Source of the DNA: Marinomonas gallaica
GTDB taxonomy: Bacteria; Pseudomonadota; Gammaproteobacteria; Pseudomonadales; Marinomonadaceae
Length of the DNA stretch: 40,408 nucleotides
Direction of reading: 5' to 3'
NCBI RefSeq assembly: GCF_001639745.1
Contig: NZ_LTAX01000026.1
Coordinates: forward strand, 1 to 40,408
Shown here: positions 18,541-27,818 of the stretch, one piece after another
Layout: each line of letters opens with the position of its first letter
Numbering within the stretch: the first letter of the stretch is position 1
The notes under the pieces: model-generated
The model's input: the letters and a program-made list of their open reading frames with translations, nothing else
The model's database searches: none
What the model was told of the DNA's origin: nothing
Program-made: the position numbers and the translations under genes

Positions 18541-18575
18541 TAAAAAACCCCCGACTCCGAAGAGACGAGGGTTTT
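18541..18575 (-). terminator. Rho-independent terminator of SLP2
   Basis: On the minus strand a GC-rich stem (AACCCTCGTCTC pairing with GAGTCGGGGGTT, one mismatch and one wobble) is capped by a TTCG tetraloop and followed by six T residues (complement of 18542-18547). It begins about 50 bases past the SLP2 stop. The rest of the gap 18274-18626 holds the presumed promoter region of the glycan operon, in which I recognise no clear elements. Confidence 0.85.
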
Positions 18576-18626
18576 GTATCGGATGATACTAGGTATCAGT
18601 AAGATTAAACTTTAAGTCACCCAACC

Positions 18627-21600
18627 TTAAGCCATAATAAAGTCGGAGGTGGCTACAGTATCACCCGTTACGACACCCAAAATTTGAATACTGTCTCCTG
18701 AATTATCAATGTCTCCGTTTCCGGCATCAGTTACGACATATACACCAAATGTCCCAGCATTATCACTGGATTCAACAACGACGAACCAAGATTCACTATT
18801 AGCCGGTACAGAGTTATTAAACTGATCATTAAGTGCCTGAAGTACTAGCCCGCCATTAGTTAAATTCGCCTCTGATACGCCTGAATTCGAAGAGTTCATA
18901 AAGATGGCTTCGGCGACAGACAAGTCCACCGTTTCAGACGCAGATGTATTATCATCAGTTGCAGAAACCCAAGTAAAACTAGTATCGACAGTCACATCAT
19001 CTAGCTGAGTTTGCAAGGCGCCATCAATCTCGATTCGGTCTTCACCTGATAAAAAGCCAGTAATGATGTCTGTTCCGTCGCTAGCCGCAGAGTAAACTAT
19101 TGTATCTACTGCATTATCAGCATCTGTCAAATCAATAATGTCCGCACCAGCACCGCCAGTGATAATATCAGCACCTGCACCGCCAGTGATGGTATCTGCA
19201 TCCGCACCGCCAGTGATGGTATCTGCACCGGTGTTACCTGTGATGGTTAATGCTTCTGTTTGTGCACTGAAATCATACGCAGCATCGCCAGTATTTGTGA
19301 TTTCAACGGTTTCAACATTCAGAAGATCAGCATCCAATAGGTTTGCCGCAGAAACAGCTGAATCGAAACGTACCGTATCGTTATCTGCACCACCGTCGAT
19401 TGTGTCAGTGTCTTGCGCCACAAGGATGTCATCGCCCGCACCGCCAGTGATGGTATCTGCACCCGCACCGCCAGTGATGGTATCTGCACCGGTGTTACCT
19501 GTGATGGTTAATGCTTCTGTTTGTGCACTGAAATCATACGCAGCATCGCCAGTATTTGTGATTTCAACGGTTTCAACATTCAGAAGATCACCATTCGATA
19601 GGTTTGCCGAAGTAACCGCGGCTCCGAAGCGTACCGTATCGTTATCTGCACCACCGTCGATCGTGTCAGTGTCTTGCGCCACAATGATGTCATCGCCAGC
19701 GCCGCCATTGATTGTGTTAACAGAAGTGTCACCTGTCAGCGTATCAGCACCATCAGAGCCAATAATGTTCTCAAAGTTTACATAAGCATCTGTTGTACTA
19801 GTTAGATCAATTGTAACGGGGCCAGTTTGACCAGCCGCCGTAATAGTGTCGCTGTCCGCTCCACCATCCACAGAATCAGTAGCAATATCATCCGCGTCAA
19901 AAGTTACCGTATCATTACCAGCACCAGCGTCAATAGAGTCCGCACCTGCGCCGCCGTCAATAGTGTCATTACCATTACCAGCATTAATTATATCATCACC
20001 GGAACCTGTGGTAATGCTATCGTCACGGTCATCACCAGTGGCTGTAATGACCATCGTTGCGTTCGCCGCAGAAAGGTTTAACTGACTACCAAGCCCCGAA
20101 AACACTTCAACACCTGAGGTAAATGCAGTGTTAGCATTCACACCTAGCGTAAGGCTGAAGTAACCGGTAAAAAATGAATTACCACCAGCACCTGACACCT
20201 TTTCAATGCCTGTCATATTAGCAAAAGCCGCATCCGTCACAGTAACGTTTGCACCACCACCAATTGTCTGAGCTCCAAAGTTTCCATTGTAAAAACTCAC
20301 TTCATCTGTTCCCAAGCCACCATTTACTTGGACTTTTGAGGCAAATGTACCGATATTATCGCCTTGGACCTGCAACACATCATCGCCATCGTTCAAGTTA
20401 TAAATGTAGGAAGCGTTGCCAACTACAAGGACCGTGTCAGCATTGTTAGTGCCTTCAATGGTCAATTGATCGGATACATCTGTACTTAAACTGTATTGAC
20501 CTGAGCTTGACCCCGTAATCAACTGCAATTCACTGAGTGATAAGGTCGCTGCATCATCATCAAAGTTAATCGCGGTGCCTGCTGAGCCTAAGGATATCCC
20601 TGTAAACAGTACTTCTTCACCGTCTAGATCACTGCCGCTGTCTGAAATAGTAATGGATTCTGCATTCACTAAGATTTCTCGAGTACCTGTAGGGTTGTTT
20701 ACATTGGCCGCCAACAGGTTTTCTAGCGTGTCTTCAATCGAGTAGTTGTTAGTCAGATCATTCGTTTTAGTCGCCTCAGCAAGTGTGTAGTCAGCGTTGT
20801 CATAGATCTGTGTACTGTCATTTTTCGACGTCAGCAAGTTTTCAATGGCAGCATCCCACTCCGCTGAGCCTACCAATGGGAAGTTAATTGAGGCGCCAAA
20901 GTCGAGCGTACCCAACAAGGTCGCTGTATTGGTATCAAAATCGCCCGTTGTGTTGTTGTTTGCAGACGTTAGGTAGAAGACTTTGTATTCCCCTACATTC
21001 GCATCGTTTTCAACCATTACAATGTGCTTTTGAACATCGCCAACTAAGTTAGCTGTAGACGCAACAGCATCTAATGTTCCATCGACAATACCGCCTACTG
21101 AGGTGCCGCCGTTTAGCGCGGCAACAAGGTTAGAGGCCGTCAAATCTGACCAAGCAAGTGTGCCCGCTGTGTTATCAAAATTCAGCATGTTGACAGAGTT
21201 AGCTAACGCCGTACCTGTACTTGCCGCAGAACCGGTAAGCTGAGCATTGGTATTTAATGTTACCGCTATGGATTCTTCAGAGAAGTTATTTCCGTTACTG
21301 ACCGAATCGTCTGTGCGATTGTCTAGGTAATGTGTAAAGTCAATGGCATGGTTGCCCACTTCCGTCTGATTAGCCACATCGTTTGGCGAGATGTCATGGA
21401 AGTTAACAACAGTAACCTTACCAAAAGTTTGGTTGATCTCTAGTACGTTTGCACTGTCTTCGTGAGAATGCATTACCACCAGATCGTTGCTGCCATTGCC
21501 AACATTGATCACTGAATAGCTGATACCAATGTTTGAATCGCTAGAACCACCGTCCGCGTAGGCTAAGTAATCCGCCCCCGTAGTACCAGTATTATCGATG

Positions 21601-24374
21601 TTGCCATCAATCGTTGCCAGCGCTGTAACAACGTCTGCTGCCGCCGCTGATGAACCATTTGGAACCGTAACCCCAGTTTGGATCAAACCTTGCAATACAG
21701 AGCTTACGTCCGATGTTGACAAGATTACTTGACCTGCACCAACCGTTGAACCACTTGCCAATACTTCTGGCTGAGCAATGTCAATACGCAAGTCATTTAA
21801 ACCACCAACTAGTGATGTAATGGTTACTTGCTGTGTGCCGTCTTGTTTTGTCAGTTCAAGCAACTTAGACAATTCTGGGCTGTCTTCGATAGCCGCCGCT
21901 AGCGCTGTATTGATGTCCAGCTGAGTGGCTTTAAAGTTATTGGCAGACGTTGTGTTAATGCTAACCGTGCTTTCAAGGCCAGCAAACGTGAGCGTCAACT
22001 CCGCTTTGTACAGTACGCGTTCAGCAAACGTTTGCATGCCACTGTCATCGCCAACTGTCCAAGAGCCTGTCGATGCATCACCGTTCTCATCAACAGAGTT
22101 GACGCGAACGAAGTCACTGCCTTCGCCTGTGGCCACATAGAACTTACCGTAAGCATCCAAGTCCACTTCATCCGCACCAGAACCGGTGTTAATGCGTAGG
22201 TTTTGCAGTTCGTTTGATGTTTGTTGAGACAGACCCGCTTGATCTTCACCCATCACAACTTGAACTTTATCGTCGTTTGAGCCCGTAGAAATCGTTAGAC
22301 TCGTATTCACATCGTCTACCGCATCGCCTTGAACGGTAACAATTACTTCATCACTGCCCGTACCGGTTGCGTAGTTGTATACACCTTCAGCATCCGCCGT
22401 AATGTTTGCGTTAAAGTACACATCACCACCGCCCGCTGCGTTTAGCGTATTTACATCTTGTGCAGCGTATTCTTGACCGATGTTCAGGTCTCCAAGGAAG
22501 CTGTTTGCATTGATGGTATCAAGCGTTCCGCCGAAAGGAGATTCGTCATTCGTTGTGCCCGCTAAGTCTTGGCCACGAACTGTCAAAGCGGCATACGTAT
22601 CACCATCAACAAACGCTGCATCCGTTACGATGTTTACCGTACGTAGCGCACCATTAGTAGACATGATTGAACCAAGGTTAGATGGCTTGTCTTCGTTACC
22701 TAATACAGAGATGTTGAATACTTCAATACCGTCTGCTTGGTCAACGTCTGTGTCGCCATTCAAGTTTTGGTCTTTACCACCGATGATTAGGTTGCCACCT
22801 TCACCGTCACGACCTACTTTTTCCAGCTCTACCTTGATAGAGATTGGGTCGTTGCTTACTTGGCTTTGTGCATTGAAACGGCCGTAAAGGTCGTATTCAC
22901 CGATTGCATCTTCTACTTGGCTGTAACCGATTGGCGTTACAACAGAACCGTCGCCAGTCGTTAGAACGATCGCAGGGATATCAACAGAACGCTCACCGCT
23001 GTCAAGGAACGTGAAGTCAGTGATGGTTGGGTCAAGTGTTAGTGTTGTGCCTGCTGGAACAGTGCCCGCAGCAATTAATTCTGCTAAACCTGCTTGAAGG
23101 GCTGCAACGAAACCAGCGTGCGTACCCGCTGTCGCCGCTTCAGGTGCATCAAGGTCGATAATAGTCGCGCCGCCGTCTAGGCTGAAACGGATACCGTCAA
23201 CGTTGATGTTGTTTAGCAAATCAGGGTTGTTTGCAAGGTTTGCGTCTTCGTCAAGAAGGAAGTAGAACGCTTGCGCTTCAGATGTTTGACCAGATACTAG
23301 GTAATCTTCATCGAAGTAAACTGCTAAGTCCGACGCATCTTGGTCAGAGTTAAAGTTATCTGTGTGAACCATCGTTACTGTTAGATCACCTGTGTTGCGT
23401 AGGTTACCGTCAGATTCTAGAGTTGTTAGGTTCTCGATTACTAGATCGCCGTCTGAGAAGCTAGAACCGATTTTGTCGATATCGGTCATGCTCTTCGCAT
23501 CAAGGGTCACGCCACTTGTGTTGGCTGCTAAATCTCGAGCTTGGAGCTCAATAATTTCAATATTGGAGGTTGTTGGTTGTACGTCGATGCGGTTCTGTAC
23601 GTCAGCTGTTGCGCCAAAAAATTCAGGTACAAGCTCTGCATACAACGTGTCGATGCCACCCTGTCCATCCAAACGGTCGGCAGACGACAATGTATTGGAT
23701 ACACCACCAGCAAACGAATTTTGTGATAGATAAGCTTCAAACATATCGTTGCTAGACGTACCAACGAAGTCTGCACCACGGTCTGTTCCTGCCGTCAGCT
23801 CAAACACGTTTTCGTCGTTGCCAGTATTACCGAAAAGAGAGCCTGTGTTAATCGCAGTAATCTTCGCATCAACTGTCGCTGAATCTGCTGAAATGCCGTC
23901 TGTTACTGAACGCATTTGCTCTAAAGAAAGACCTGAGTACTCTCCATTCAAAGCAAAGTATTCTGCTACTTCTACTTTGTTGTTCAGTTGCGCAACCGCA
24001 TCCCCCCAATCCGCGTCATCTTCAGGCACGGCTGCCAAAGCTTGAATGGCTTGAAAAACAGCTTGGCCTCGCGTAGCACCCGCGTCCATTAGACCTGCGA
24101 CAAATTGTGCCCCTTCCGCTTTTAGCGCTTCAGCGACGTTGTCACCAAGAATGTTTTCGACAAATCGCTCTGCAAACTCTTGTGATGTTAGATAAGTCCC
24201 GTACAAAGATGAAAACTCTGCAGAGTTACCAAGGTTGTAAGCATAACCTTCCAAGGTTGCGCCGTTATCCAATCCTGTTGCAAGTTCAGACAGCAAATCA
24301 GAGGTTGGTGCGCCATCAAACATGCCTACTAAAAGGGTAAGCAATTCCGTACGCTGGTTTTGACTAATAGCCAT
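18627..24374 (-). CDS. Long S-layer/RTX-type surface protein, SLP1 paralogue with extra RTX extension (SLP2)
   Basis: 1,915 residues, acidic, no Cys found, no N-terminal signal peptide. Residues 1 to about 1180 match SLP1 along its whole length: the DUF4214-like start (MAISQNQRTELL), the body, and the end module (IVMVENDANVGEYKVFYL ... LLGTLDFG, about 1115-1162). A further roughly 730 residues follow, with RTX nonapeptides (GSGDDIINAGNGNDTIDGG, about 1455-1490), two 87-residue tandem repeats (about 1550-1724), and then a second end module (VVVESSDNAGTFGVYVVT ... ILGVV, ending SDFIMA). The ATG has AAGGAG nearby, a CRP-type site lies about 200 bases upstream, and a strong terminator follows. 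I infer a type I-secreted, Ca-dependent surface-layer or adhesin protein. Confidence 0.8.
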   Translation of the reverse strand: MAISQNQRTELLTLLVGMFDGAPTSDLLSELATGLDNGATLEGYAYNLGNSAEFSSLYGTYLTSQEFAERFVENILGDNVAEALKAEGAQFVAGLMDAGATRGQAVFQAIQALAAVPEDDADWGDAVAQLNNKVEVAEYFALNGEYSGLSLEQMRSVTDGISADSATVDAKITAINTGSLFGNTGNDENVFELTAGTDRGADFVGTSSNDMFEAYLSQNSFAGGVSNTLSSADRLDGQGGIDTLYAELVPEFFGATADVQNRIDVQPTTSNIEIIELQARDLAANTSGVTLDAKSMTDIDKIGSSFSDGDLVIENLTTLESDGNLRNTGDLTVTMVHTDNFNSDQDASDLAVYFDEDYLVSGQTSEAQAFYFLLDEDANLANNPDLLNNINVDGIRFSLDGGATIIDLDAPEAATAGTHAGFVAALQAGLAELIAAGTVPAGTTLTLDPTITDFTFLDSGERSVDIPAIVLTTGDGSVVTPIGYSQVEDAIGEYDLYGRFNAQSQVSNDPISIKVELEKVGRDGEGGNLIIGGKDQNLNGDTDVDQADGIEVFNISVLGNEDKPSNLGSIMSTNGALRTVNIVTDAAFVDGDTYAALTVRGQDLAGTTNDESPFGGTLDTINANSFLGDLNIGQEYAAQDVNTLNAAGGGDVYFNANITADAEGVYNYATGTGSDEVIVTVQGDAVDDVNTSLTISTGSNDDKVQVVMGEDQAGLSQQTSNELQNLRINTGSGADEVDLDAYGKFYVATGEGSDFVRVNSVDENGDASTGSWTVGDDSGMQTFAERVLYKAELTLTFAGLESTVSINTTSANNFKATQLDINTALAAAIEDSPELSKLLELTKQDGTQQVTITSLVGGLNDLRIDIAQPEVLASGSTVGAGQVILSTSDVSSVLQGLIQTGVTVPNGSSAAAADVVTALATIDGNIDNTGTTGADYLAYADGGSSDSNIGISYSVINVGNGSNDLVVMHSHEDSANVLEINQTFGKVTVVNFHDISPNDVANQTEVGNHAIDFTHYLDNRTDDSVSNGNNFSEESIAVTLNTNAQLTGSAASTGTALANSVNMLNFDNTAGTLAWSDLTASNLVAALNGGTSVGGIVDGTLDAVASTANLVGDVQKHIVMVENDANVGEYKVFYLTSANNNTTGDFDTNTATLLGTLDFGASINFPLVGSAEWDAAIENLLTSKNDSTQIYDNADYTLAEATKTNDLTNNYSIEDTLENLLAANVNNPTGTREILVNAESITISDSGSDLDGEEVLFTGISLGSAGTAINFDDDAATLSLSELQLITGSSSGQYSLSTDVSDQLTIEGTNNADTVLVVGNASYIYNLNDGDDVLQVQGDNIGTFASKVQVNGGLGTDEVSFYNGNFGAQTIGGGANVTVTDAAFANMTGIEKVSGAGGNSFFTGYFSLTLGVNANTAFTSGVEVFSGLGSQLNLSAANATMVITATGDDRDDSITTGSGDDIINAGNGNDTIDGGAGADSIDAGAGNDTVTFDADDIATDSVDGGADSDTITAAGQTGPVTIDLTSTTDAYVNFENIIGSDGADTLTGDTSVNTINGGAGDDIIVAQDTDTIDGGADNDTVRFGAAVTSANLSNGDLLNVETVEITNTGDAAYDFSAQTEALTITGNTGADTITGGAGADTITGGAGDDILVAQDTDTIDGGADNDTVRFDSAVSAANLLDADLLNVETVEITNTGDAAYDFSAQTEALTITGNTGADTITGGADADTITGGAGADIITGGAGADIIDLTDADNAVDTIVYSAASDGTDIITGFLSGEDRIEIDGALQTQLDDVTVDTSFTWVSATDDNTSASETVDLSVAEAIFMNSSNSGVSEANLTNGGLVLQALNDQFNNSVPANSESWFVVVESSDNAGTFGVYVVTDAGNGDIDNSGDSIQILGVVTGDTVATSDFIMA
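19204..19725 (-). repeat. Two tandem 261-bp repeats in SLP2
   Basis: Unit 1 (19204-19464) and unit 2 (19465-19725) are nearly identical in DNA; the clearest shared part runs from the GTGTTACCTG words at 19231 and 19492. Each encodes 87 residues with the pattern DTIDGGADNDTVRF ... VEITNTGDAAYDFSAQTEALTITGNTGADTITGG. The unit is in frame, so copy number can change by recombination without loss of the protein. Shorter 27-base RTX units flank it (19138-19203). Confidence 0.85.
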
Positions 24375-24548
24375 TAACTAATCTCCTTGATCAAATTTTT
24401 TACTAAACTCTGCAGTTTAAAATCAGCTTGTCAGTTTAGTGTGTTTTTGTACATGATTACGCCAACCACATCGCATAACAACTTAAAATACGAATTATGG
24501 CTCTTAAGTATGACAACTTTATGTAGCGAATGCTTTTTCACTTTTACA

Positions 24549-24592
24549 ATTCTATTACCATATTTACACGGTATGGTGTGACAATAATCACA
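24549..24592 (-). promoter_or_regulatory. CRP-type operator and class II-like promoter of SLP2
   Basis: TGTGACAATAATCACA (24577-24592) matches TGTGA-N6-TCACA exactly. On the minus strand TAGAAT (24554-24549, five of six -10 bases) begins 30.5 bases from the site centre, close to class II CRP spacing, predicting a start near 24542 and a leader of about 168 bases. An adjoining inverted repeat ACCATA/TATGGT (24557-24577) overlaps the promoter spacer and touches the operator. Confidence 0.72.
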
Positions 24593-24609
24593 TTAACACA
24601 ATAATTACA

Positions 24610-25515
24610 CTATTTTATTTTCTTCAGCACTTTGCGCAGCCAACGTAAAGGTTGTGTTATTCGCCAAGAGTGTGATTGGTGCATTTGCTCTAAAGTACTC
24701 TCTAATTCGTGAATGCGTTGTTGCGACTGAGTCATCAATTGCTGGTCTTTTTGGCGCTCTTTTTCGGCTGCCATCAAGACTTGTGTCGTTCGACTTAGGC
24801 CACTCGTCTCGCAAAATCGTTTAAACTCACTTTTGTCTACTGTATAAAATGCTTCAGCATAATGAACTTCCATACCTAACGTATAAGACCGAAATTTATT
24901 GAGTCCTCGAATTTGTTCCGCGTAATCTTGTACTTGTAGTTGCGATGCAAATTGGTTCATGGCCAACCATTTTAGTTCTTGGCACTGCGTAATATCTTCT
25001 AAGCAGTTAGGTACCAAAGGTACACCCACTTCATAAAACGCTATACGCCTCACCGAATCCAGTCGCTTAGCTAAAGAAAGGCCAAGTTCTGATGTTGCCC
25101 TGTGGTCTCGATGCATTTCCCATATAGAAGGCACTACAAGGGTCGTGGGCATCCAGCTTTGAAGACGCTCAAACAAAAGTTCTTCTATATCTTTATCATT
25201 CAACAATGCGCCATCTTGACGTCCAAAAAATTCTGGCTCGGGTAAATTTAAAACTTTAGCCGCAGCCCGAGACTCATTGGCTCGTAACGCTATTTTGTTT
25301 GAGCGTTTGATGTCTCTACTTTCTTCTAGACATTCATCTGGAAGCACACCAGATGTTATTATGAATGCTTGGACTCGCTTGCCTTCATTTGACCATTTTC
25401 TCGCACTACCTCCGCAACCAAACACTTCATCATCTGGATGAGGCGCTAAAATAGCGATTCGATTACCAATCACAGCAGAGGTAACTTCATAAGGCGTAAA
25501 ATGGCGCTCAAACAT
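24610..25515 (-). CDS. PIG-L/LmbE family deacetylase with C-terminal coiled coil
   Basis: 301 residues from the ATG at 25515 (TAGG at good spacing; the GTG at 25539 has no such site). The zinc motif of PIG-L deacetylases is present as PHPDDE at 25-30, with MHRDH (His135, His138) as the other ligand segment. The predicted reaction is removal of an N-acyl group, usually acetyl, from an amino sugar. The last about 50 residues are a coiled coil ending HSWRITQPLRWLRKVLKKIK, a basic amphipathic tail of the type often seen on glycan-locus enzymes, suggesting membrane or partner docking. Last gene of the leftward transporter group, 38 bases after the Wzt-GNAT gene, so probably acts on the exported glycan. 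Confidence 0.82.
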   Translation of the reverse strand: MFERHFTPYEVTSAVIGNRIAILAPHPDDEVFGCGGSARKWSNEGKRVQAFIITSGVLPDECLEESRDIKRSNKIALRANESRAAAKVLNLPEPEFFGRQDGALLNDKDIEELLFERLQSWMPTTLVVPSIWEMHRDHRATSELGLSLAKRLDSVRRIAFYEVGVPLVPNCLEDITQCQELKWLAMNQFASQLQVQDYAEQIRGLNKFRSYTLGMEVHYAEAFYTVDKSEFKRFCETSGLSRTTQVLMAAEKERQKDQQLMTQSQQRIHELESTLEQMHQSHSWRITQPLRWLRKVLKKIK

Positions 25516-25553
25516 ATAAACACCTAACCTTATATACACGCATTAATGGGCTC

Positions 25554-27818
25554 CTATCTAAAATCACTATCCCCCCCCATTAACCACCAATTACCTTTGG
25601 ATTTTGCAAGGTGCTCGGGCTCATCAAGGGCATTCCCAGGAACAAAAACTTCTGTGGTTTCAACCGTTGAATCGTCTGTCTCAAGCCAGCTATATACATT
25701 TCCTGATAGCCAGCTAAACACACTCTGACGGCCCGTTTGAAATGCCTGATGACGTGCCGCATCCAACACTTTACCACTGTTTTTTCGCGCACAAATAAAA
25801 TCCAGAAGCTCCATATGATCGGCTTCTGGGTGATCTTTCAGTACGATCAATCCTATATATTCTTGCGGTCTTTCTGAGCCCAATACAAACCAAACTTGAT
25901 AACTGTCCATAGGTTTTTCTAAAAACCGAAAACGCATCCAGTCTTGATCACGCACTCCCACAAGATAGCTGCCTAAATAAGGTTTCATTTGCTGCCACAA
26001 AACATCTACTTTATCACCTAACCCTGACTCCCCAGTCCAAGCAACAAGCTGACACTGACTTTTCTTTGCTGGCCATTTTGCCTCTAAAATTCGGTCTGTA
26101 GCTTTATATAAGTTTTGCCGTTCACCAACGCGTAGGTGCCGTCTATTTGGAAAGCCGAATCCAAATGAAAACTCTCGATCAAGACCTATTTTCTCCGTTA
26201 GGAATCCATAAACACTTCTATAAAATGGTCCCGTTTTCGTTAATACTCCACGTTGACGTTTATCCACCATCACGTCACCTAACTGAGCCAGCATAGCAAG
26301 CTGGCCTTTTACCATGCCACGCCTTGGTGCCCCACCACAGAAACCAACAACCTCATCTCCTTCTGATACAACATAACCAGGGCTTTTGGCATATTTGTAC
26401 TTCCAGTGCCAGATTTCTTCATGTAATGGTTGCTTAAACGTATCTTGAAAAAGCCTCTTGATACTTTCAAAATCTTTTGTGGCACTTGCCTCACGAACCT
26501 GCCAACGCTCACTTGGTTTGCGATCTTTAACTATCGCATCATCTTTGAGCAGCTTAGACGTTTGAGGGCAACTCCATACATGTGGTAACACTACCACTCC
26601 TCGCTCTTGACCTTCCTGCGTAACGTGCAATGTTAATGCTGGGTCTGCTTCATCATGTAAAAAAAGGCCGCGCTCGCAAAACAACAGAACTCCTACATAG
26701 TAGGTACCTTTTAAAAGAGGCAATTTGGGGAAGGATACTTGTATGTTCCCCATCCCATGATCATCAATACTGGGCGCTTGCCCCGATATCCAGGCCGCAC
26801 AACTGGATATCAGTTGACCTGATGCACTATGGATAGCGATTGCTACTTGAGGAACTTCTTCTTGTAACGTTGATTTAAACTGAATATCTATTGTAACGTC
26901 AGATTGCCCACTAATAACATTAAGTACATCACCAGACTGACCGCCAGTAGAGGAGTCAATGCGAACAATACGTGCAGATTGCCCTACGGGCGCTTTAATC
27001 ACATCCTCTGGCGCGCTCAATTCTTGAGCCTGGCGCTCCCTTTTTTCAATATCTGTTGGTTTTGCATCTGGATTCACGTTCAAACAATCTAAAAATGCCT
27101 GATAGTCCGCTAAAACTGCCGCAGGTTTGCCTTCTTTAATTAACTCGCCTTTTTCAATCCAAATTGCTTTCGAGCAAAGTACTTCGATTTGATATAACGA
27201 GTGAGAACAAAATAAAATGGTGGCACCACGCTCTTTCATAGACATAATGCGCTCAAAGGAGCGTCGAGCAAAGTCACCATCACCGACAGAGAGCGCTTCA
27301 TCAATGATCAATATATCCGGCTCAACGCTTGTGGCAACAGAAAAAGCCAGCCGAACATACATGCCACTTGAGTAGGTCGAAACAGGTTGATCTATGAATC
27401 CACCAACTCCCGAAAACTCGATTATATCATCCAGCTTTTGATCAATTTCCTTACGGGATACCCCCATAATAGAAGCCGATAAGAATATATTTTCTCGCCC
27501 CGTAAATTGAGGATTAAAGCCCGCTCCTAGCTCTAATAGTGCAGCAATTCGGCCTTGAATATGAACGTGCCCTGTCGATGGCGTAAGTGTCCCGCAGATT
27601 AACTGGAGCAACGTTGACTTGCCGGCGCCATTTCGCCCAACCACACCCAGAACCTCTCCTTTCTTAATCGAAAAGGACAAGGATTTTAAAGCTTGAAACT
27701 CTTGAAAATACTGACGCTTGCCTCTGGATAGCATTTGCTTGAGTCTATCTACGGGGGCATCATAAAGGTGGTATGTTTTGGATAACTGATCGACATTTAA
27801 GGAAAAATCAGAGGACAT
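25554..27818 (-). CDS. Wzt-type polysaccharide ABC transporter ATPase fused to a GNAT domain
   Basis: 754 residues. The ATG at 27818 (AAGGG eight bases upstream) overlaps the end of the permease gene by 11 bases; the TTG at 27824 is less likely. Residues 1-245: ATPase of the KpsT/Wzt type with Walker A GRNGAGKST (61-69), signature YSSGM (149-153), Walker B ILIIDE (169-174) and switch His206. Residues about 280-402: Wzt C-terminal beta-sandwich that reads the glycan end. Residues about 438-754: a GNAT-like acyltransferase region (VREASATKDFESIKRLF, PRRGMVKGQ, QLGDVMVDKRQRGVLTKTG with the acyl-CoA loop near 519-529). Ordinary Wzt proteins end after the second domain, so this is a fusion. It may acylate the glycan terminus before export. 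Confidence 0.85.
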   Translation of the reverse strand: MSSDFSLNVDQLSKTYHLYDAPVDRLKQMLSRGKRQYFQEFQALKSLSFSIKKGEVLGVVGRNGAGKSTLLQLICGTLTPSTGHVHIQGRIAALLELGAGFNPQFTGRENIFLSASIMGVSRKEIDQKLDDIIEFSGVGGFIDQPVSTYSSGMYVRLAFSVATSVEPDILIIDEALSVGDGDFARRSFERIMSMKERGATILFCSHSLYQIEVLCSKAIWIEKGELIKEGKPAAVLADYQAFLDCLNVNPDAKPTDIEKRERQAQELSAPEDVIKAPVGQSARIVRIDSSTGGQSGDVLNVISGQSDVTIDIQFKSTLQEEVPQVAIAIHSASGQLISSCAAWISGQAPSIDDHGMGNIQVSFPKLPLLKGTYYVGVLLFCERGLFLHDEADPALTLHVTQEGQERGVVVLPHVWSCPQTSKLLKDDAIVKDRKPSERWQVREASATKDFESIKRLFQDTFKQPLHEEIWHWKYKYAKSPGYVVSEGDEVVGFCGGAPRRGMVKGQLAMLAQLGDVMVDKRQRGVLTKTGPFYRSVYGFLTEKIGLDREFSFGFGFPNRRHLRVGERQNLYKATDRILEAKWPAKKSQCQLVAWTGESGLGDKVDVLWQQMKPYLGSYLVGVRDQDWMRFRFLEKPMDSYQVWFVLGSERPQEYIGLIVLKDHPEADHMELLDFICARKNSGKVLDAARHQAFQTGRQSVFSWLSGNVYSWLETDDSTVETTEVFVPGNALDEPEHLAKSKGNWWLMGGDSDFR

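Noticed and set aside
19138..19785. Long plus-strand ORF (215 codons) inside SLP2
   Set aside because: It is the antisense shadow of the RTX-coding strand; its repetitive Ala/Pro/Val/Ser composition mirrors the Asp/Gly repeats and it has no ribosome binding site.
19138..20085. Regularly spaced short repeats that resemble a CRISPR array at first sight
   Set aside because: Units are 27 bases or multiples of it, contiguous, in frame and translate into RTX nonapeptides; there are no unique spacers and no cas genes.
22480..22887. Plus-strand ORF antisense to SLP2, and a similar one at 13146-13328 antisense to SLP1
   Set aside because: The two resemble each other only because the sense DNA is nearly identical there; no start signals and no known family.
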